Assembly (NCBI GenBank): GCA_015056915.1 | Contig: SVFK01000003.1 | Coordinates: 1-64,000, forward strand | Direction: 5' to 3' | DNA: 64,000 nucleotides | Source: Lachnospiraceae bacterium | Lineage (GTDB): Bacteria > Bacillota > Clostridia > Lachnospirales > Lachnospiraceae | Shown here: piece by piece, positions 62,565 to 64,000 of the stretch | Layout: each line of letters opens with the position of its first letter | Numbering within the stretch: the stretch's first letter is position 1 | Made by a program: the position numbers and the translations under genes | The notes under the pieces: generated by a model | Databases searched by the model: none | Seen by the model: only the letters and a program-made list of their open reading frames with translations | Told to the model about the DNA's origin: nothing

Positions 62565-63767
62565 ATGTTTATAAAATTTTTTAATCGGCTACGGGCGATG
62601 GGGCTACGTGTCACACTTGGCGAATGGCTGACTCTGCAGGAGGCGCTTGACAAGGGTTTGTGCGGTAGTTCTCTTACGCAATTTTACTATGTGGCACGAA
62701 TGATTTTGGTGAAAAGTGAAACAGACTTTGATAAATTTGATATGGCTTTTGAAGAGTGCTTTAAGGCGGCGCAGCATGAGACAGAAGTGGGAGCGGAAAT
62801 GCTTCGCTGGCTGGATAAGTCGGACATGATGGAGCTTGCTCATGAGGAGGCAAGAAATCATCTGAATCAGATGGAGGACCTTCAAATTGACAAGGAAGAT
62901 GTGGAAGAAAAGTTTAAGCAACGTCTGAAGGATCAGGATAGTGAGCATAATGGCGGAAGCTTTTGGATTGGCACTATGGGTAAGACCTCCTTCGGTAATA
63001 TGGGCGGCAATGTAGGTGGTGTCCGCGTAGGCGGACAGACCGGCTATCAATCTGCATTTTCTGTGGTAGGTGCCCGAAAATACAGGGATTTCAGAGATGA
63101 CAGAGTGTTGGATAACAGGCAGTTTCAGATGGCATTCCGAAAGCTACGTCAGTTTTCCAGCAGATTAGATATTCCGGAAACGGAGCTTGATATTAACGGT
63201 ACTGTGGATAAAACCTGTAACAATGGCGGCTGTCTCCAGATTGTGATGCAGAAGCCCAGAAAAAATGCAGTAAAGCTACTGCTTTTAATGGACTCCGGCG
63301 GAACAATGATTCCCTTTAGCTCCCTGCTTAATGATTTGTTTCAGGCAGTACACAAATCCAACCACTATAAGGATGTGAAAACCTATTATTTCCATAACTG
63401 TATTTACAGTAAGCTTTATAAAACACCGGAATGTGAAAACGGTGACTGGATAGATACGGATTGGATGTTCCGCAACGTGGACAGCGATTATAAGGTAATT
63501 ATTGTGGGGGATGCGGCTATGGCACCGGAGGAATTGTATTCCACCACAGGCAATTACAGAGGACCAAACGGAGGCTTGTCCGGTTATGAATGGCTACAGC
63601 TGATTAAGCGCAAATACAAGAAGGTGGTTTGGCTGAATCCCAAAATGGCACCGGGAAGAGCCCCCTGGCGTGAAGCAGAGACAGCTATCAAAGAAATGTT
63701 TCCCATGTACAAGCTGACCGTGGATGGTCTGAATCAGGCAATGGTGAAGCTGATGGTGAACAAATAA
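62565..63767 (+). CDS. VWA-domain (CoxE-like) protein
   Basis: A 400-residue protein and the partner of the MoxR ATPase. The N-terminal ~190 residues are helical and charged (including KFKQRLKDQDSEHNG). A Gly-rich stretch follows (GTMGKTSFGNMGGNVGGVRVGG). The C-terminal VWA domain (~230-395) begins KLLLLMDSGGTM. The metal site is a variant: the usual DxSxS reads DSGGT, with Gly and Thr in the two serine positions. It resembles CoxE-like VWA proteins. GTGAGG precedes the ATG. A role in complex assembly with MoxR is inferred. Confidence 0.85.
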   Translation: MFIKFFNRLRAMGLRVTLGEWLTLQEALDKGLCGSSLTQFYYVARMILVKSETDFDKFDMAFEECFKAAQHETEVGAEMLRWLDKSDMMELAHEEARNHLNQMEDLQIDKEDVEEKFKQRLKDQDSEHNGGSFWIGTMGKTSFGNMGGNVGGVRVGGQTGYQSAFSVVGARKYRDFRDDRVLDNRQFQMAFRKLRQFSSRLDIPETELDINGTVDKTCNNGGCLQIVMQKPRKNAVKLLLLMDSGGTMIPFSSLLNDLFQAVHKSNHYKDVKTYYFHNCIYSKLYKTPECENGDWIDTDWMFRNVDSDYKVIIVGDAAMAPEELYSTTGNYRGPNGGLSGYEWLQLIKRKYKKVVWLNPKMAPGRAPWREAETAIKEMFPMYKLTVDGLNQAMVKLMVNK

Positions 63768-63792
63768 TAGCTGATATTCTGCGGAATAATTG

Positions 63793-63821
63793 TTGACAAA
63801 AACTATTTTCTTGGTTAGAAT
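63793..63821 (+). promoter_or_regulatory. Promoter of the T-box transcript
   Basis: TTGACA (63793-63798), exactly 17 bp and TAGAAT (63816-63821). A strong sigma-A promoter directly before the T-box leader. Confidence 0.85.
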
Positions 63822-63829
63822 TAGCTCAT

Positions 63830-64000
63830 TAACAGATAAAAGCGAAGAAGAGAACAAGTAATAGCAGGTGAAACTGACAGAAAGTTGCCGGTTGATGAGA
63901 GGCGCAAGGGAAGCCTTCTATGAATACATCTCGGAGCTGCGTACCGAATGAAGTAGGCTACGACGGATTGGGCAGTCGTTATTCTGTCACGGCATTGTAA
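63830..64000 (+). promoter_or_regulatory. T-box riboswitch leader, truncated by the window end
   Basis: The leader begins with AGCGAAGAAGAGAACAAGTA, the AGTA-containing start of T-box stem I. It continues with AGAAAG and GGTTGATGAGAGGC (the distal AG-bulge/GNUG motifs), and ATCTCGGAGC closes the arm. AGTAGGCTACGACGG and GGCAGTCGTTATT follow as stem II/III. The antiterminator T-box (usually GGTGGTACCGCG) and the regulated gene lie beyond the window. Such leaders sense uncharged tRNA and control aminoacyl-tRNA synthetase or amino acid genes. I could not assign the specifier codon with confidence. Confidence 0.85.

Overview
The window looks like a chromosomal core region of a motile, Gram-positive anaerobe of the family Lachnospiraceae (Firmicutes, Clostridia). 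I infer this from protein sequences and gene order. Supporting signs are plsX-acpP-rnc-smc-ftsY, ylxM-ffh-rpsP-khpA-rimM-trmD-rplS, a pta-ackA acetate pathway beside a PPi-type phosphofructokinase, CheV, FliK-like and FlhB-C-like proteins, a secreted arabinan-degrading enzyme, GGAGG-type ribosome binding sites and a T-box leader. Genus cannot be fixed from sequence alone. Nearly all genes lie on the + strand.

Layout. 1-181: the last bases of a 23S rRNA and a terminator, with no 5S rRNA between them. 265-4033: an OLD-like ATPase/TOPRIM nuclease, cheV and a sirtuin-like protein. 4097-10075: a Lys/Ala-rich membrane protein, hisH-hisF, ung, a TrmB-like regulator and an S66 peptidase. 10160-18854: tRNA-Leu(CAA), a zinc-finger membrane protein, polA-coaE, an FtsA-like actin-fold protein, walJ, an ACT protein and a UPF0210 protein. 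18934-20169 (minus): tmcAL. 20252-24005: a cre-like site, pta, ackA and pfp. 24105-34003: a lipid and cell-cycle block (yceD, rpmF, plsX, acpP, rnc, smc, ftsY) and ilvA. 34174-38160: a YitT protein and a large multidomain arabinanase with a 15-bp tandem repeat. 38379-43262: the SRP and ribosome maturation operon, in which trmD is fused to a GNAT acetyltransferase. 43394-49741: two signal peptidases flanking rbgA, then rnhB, ylqG, ylqH, yraN and pgeF. 49869-53311: a two-component system. 53363-55661 (minus): an AT-rich acyltransferase and a long-form prs. 55809-60180: a PDZ/radical-SAM DUF512 protein, der, plsY and gpsA. 60309-60675: a ~365-bp imperfect palindrome. 60684-61538 (minus): metF. 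61683-63767: a MoxR ATPase and VWA protein pair. The window ends inside a T-box leader.

Functionally this is mostly housekeeping: translation and membrane targeting (ffh, ftsY, lepB x2, rpsP, rplS, rimM, trmD), phospholipid synthesis (plsX, acpP, plsY, gpsA), DNA maintenance (polA, ung, smc, rnhB) and central metabolism (pta, ackA, pfp, prs, metF). No complete novel multi-gene system is evident. The most unusual items are the long palindrome at 60309-60675, the TrmD-GNAT fusion, the OLD-like nuclease with a cysteine cluster beside an rRNA operon, the FtsA paralogue with a long C-terminal extension, and the degenerate sirtuin-like protein.
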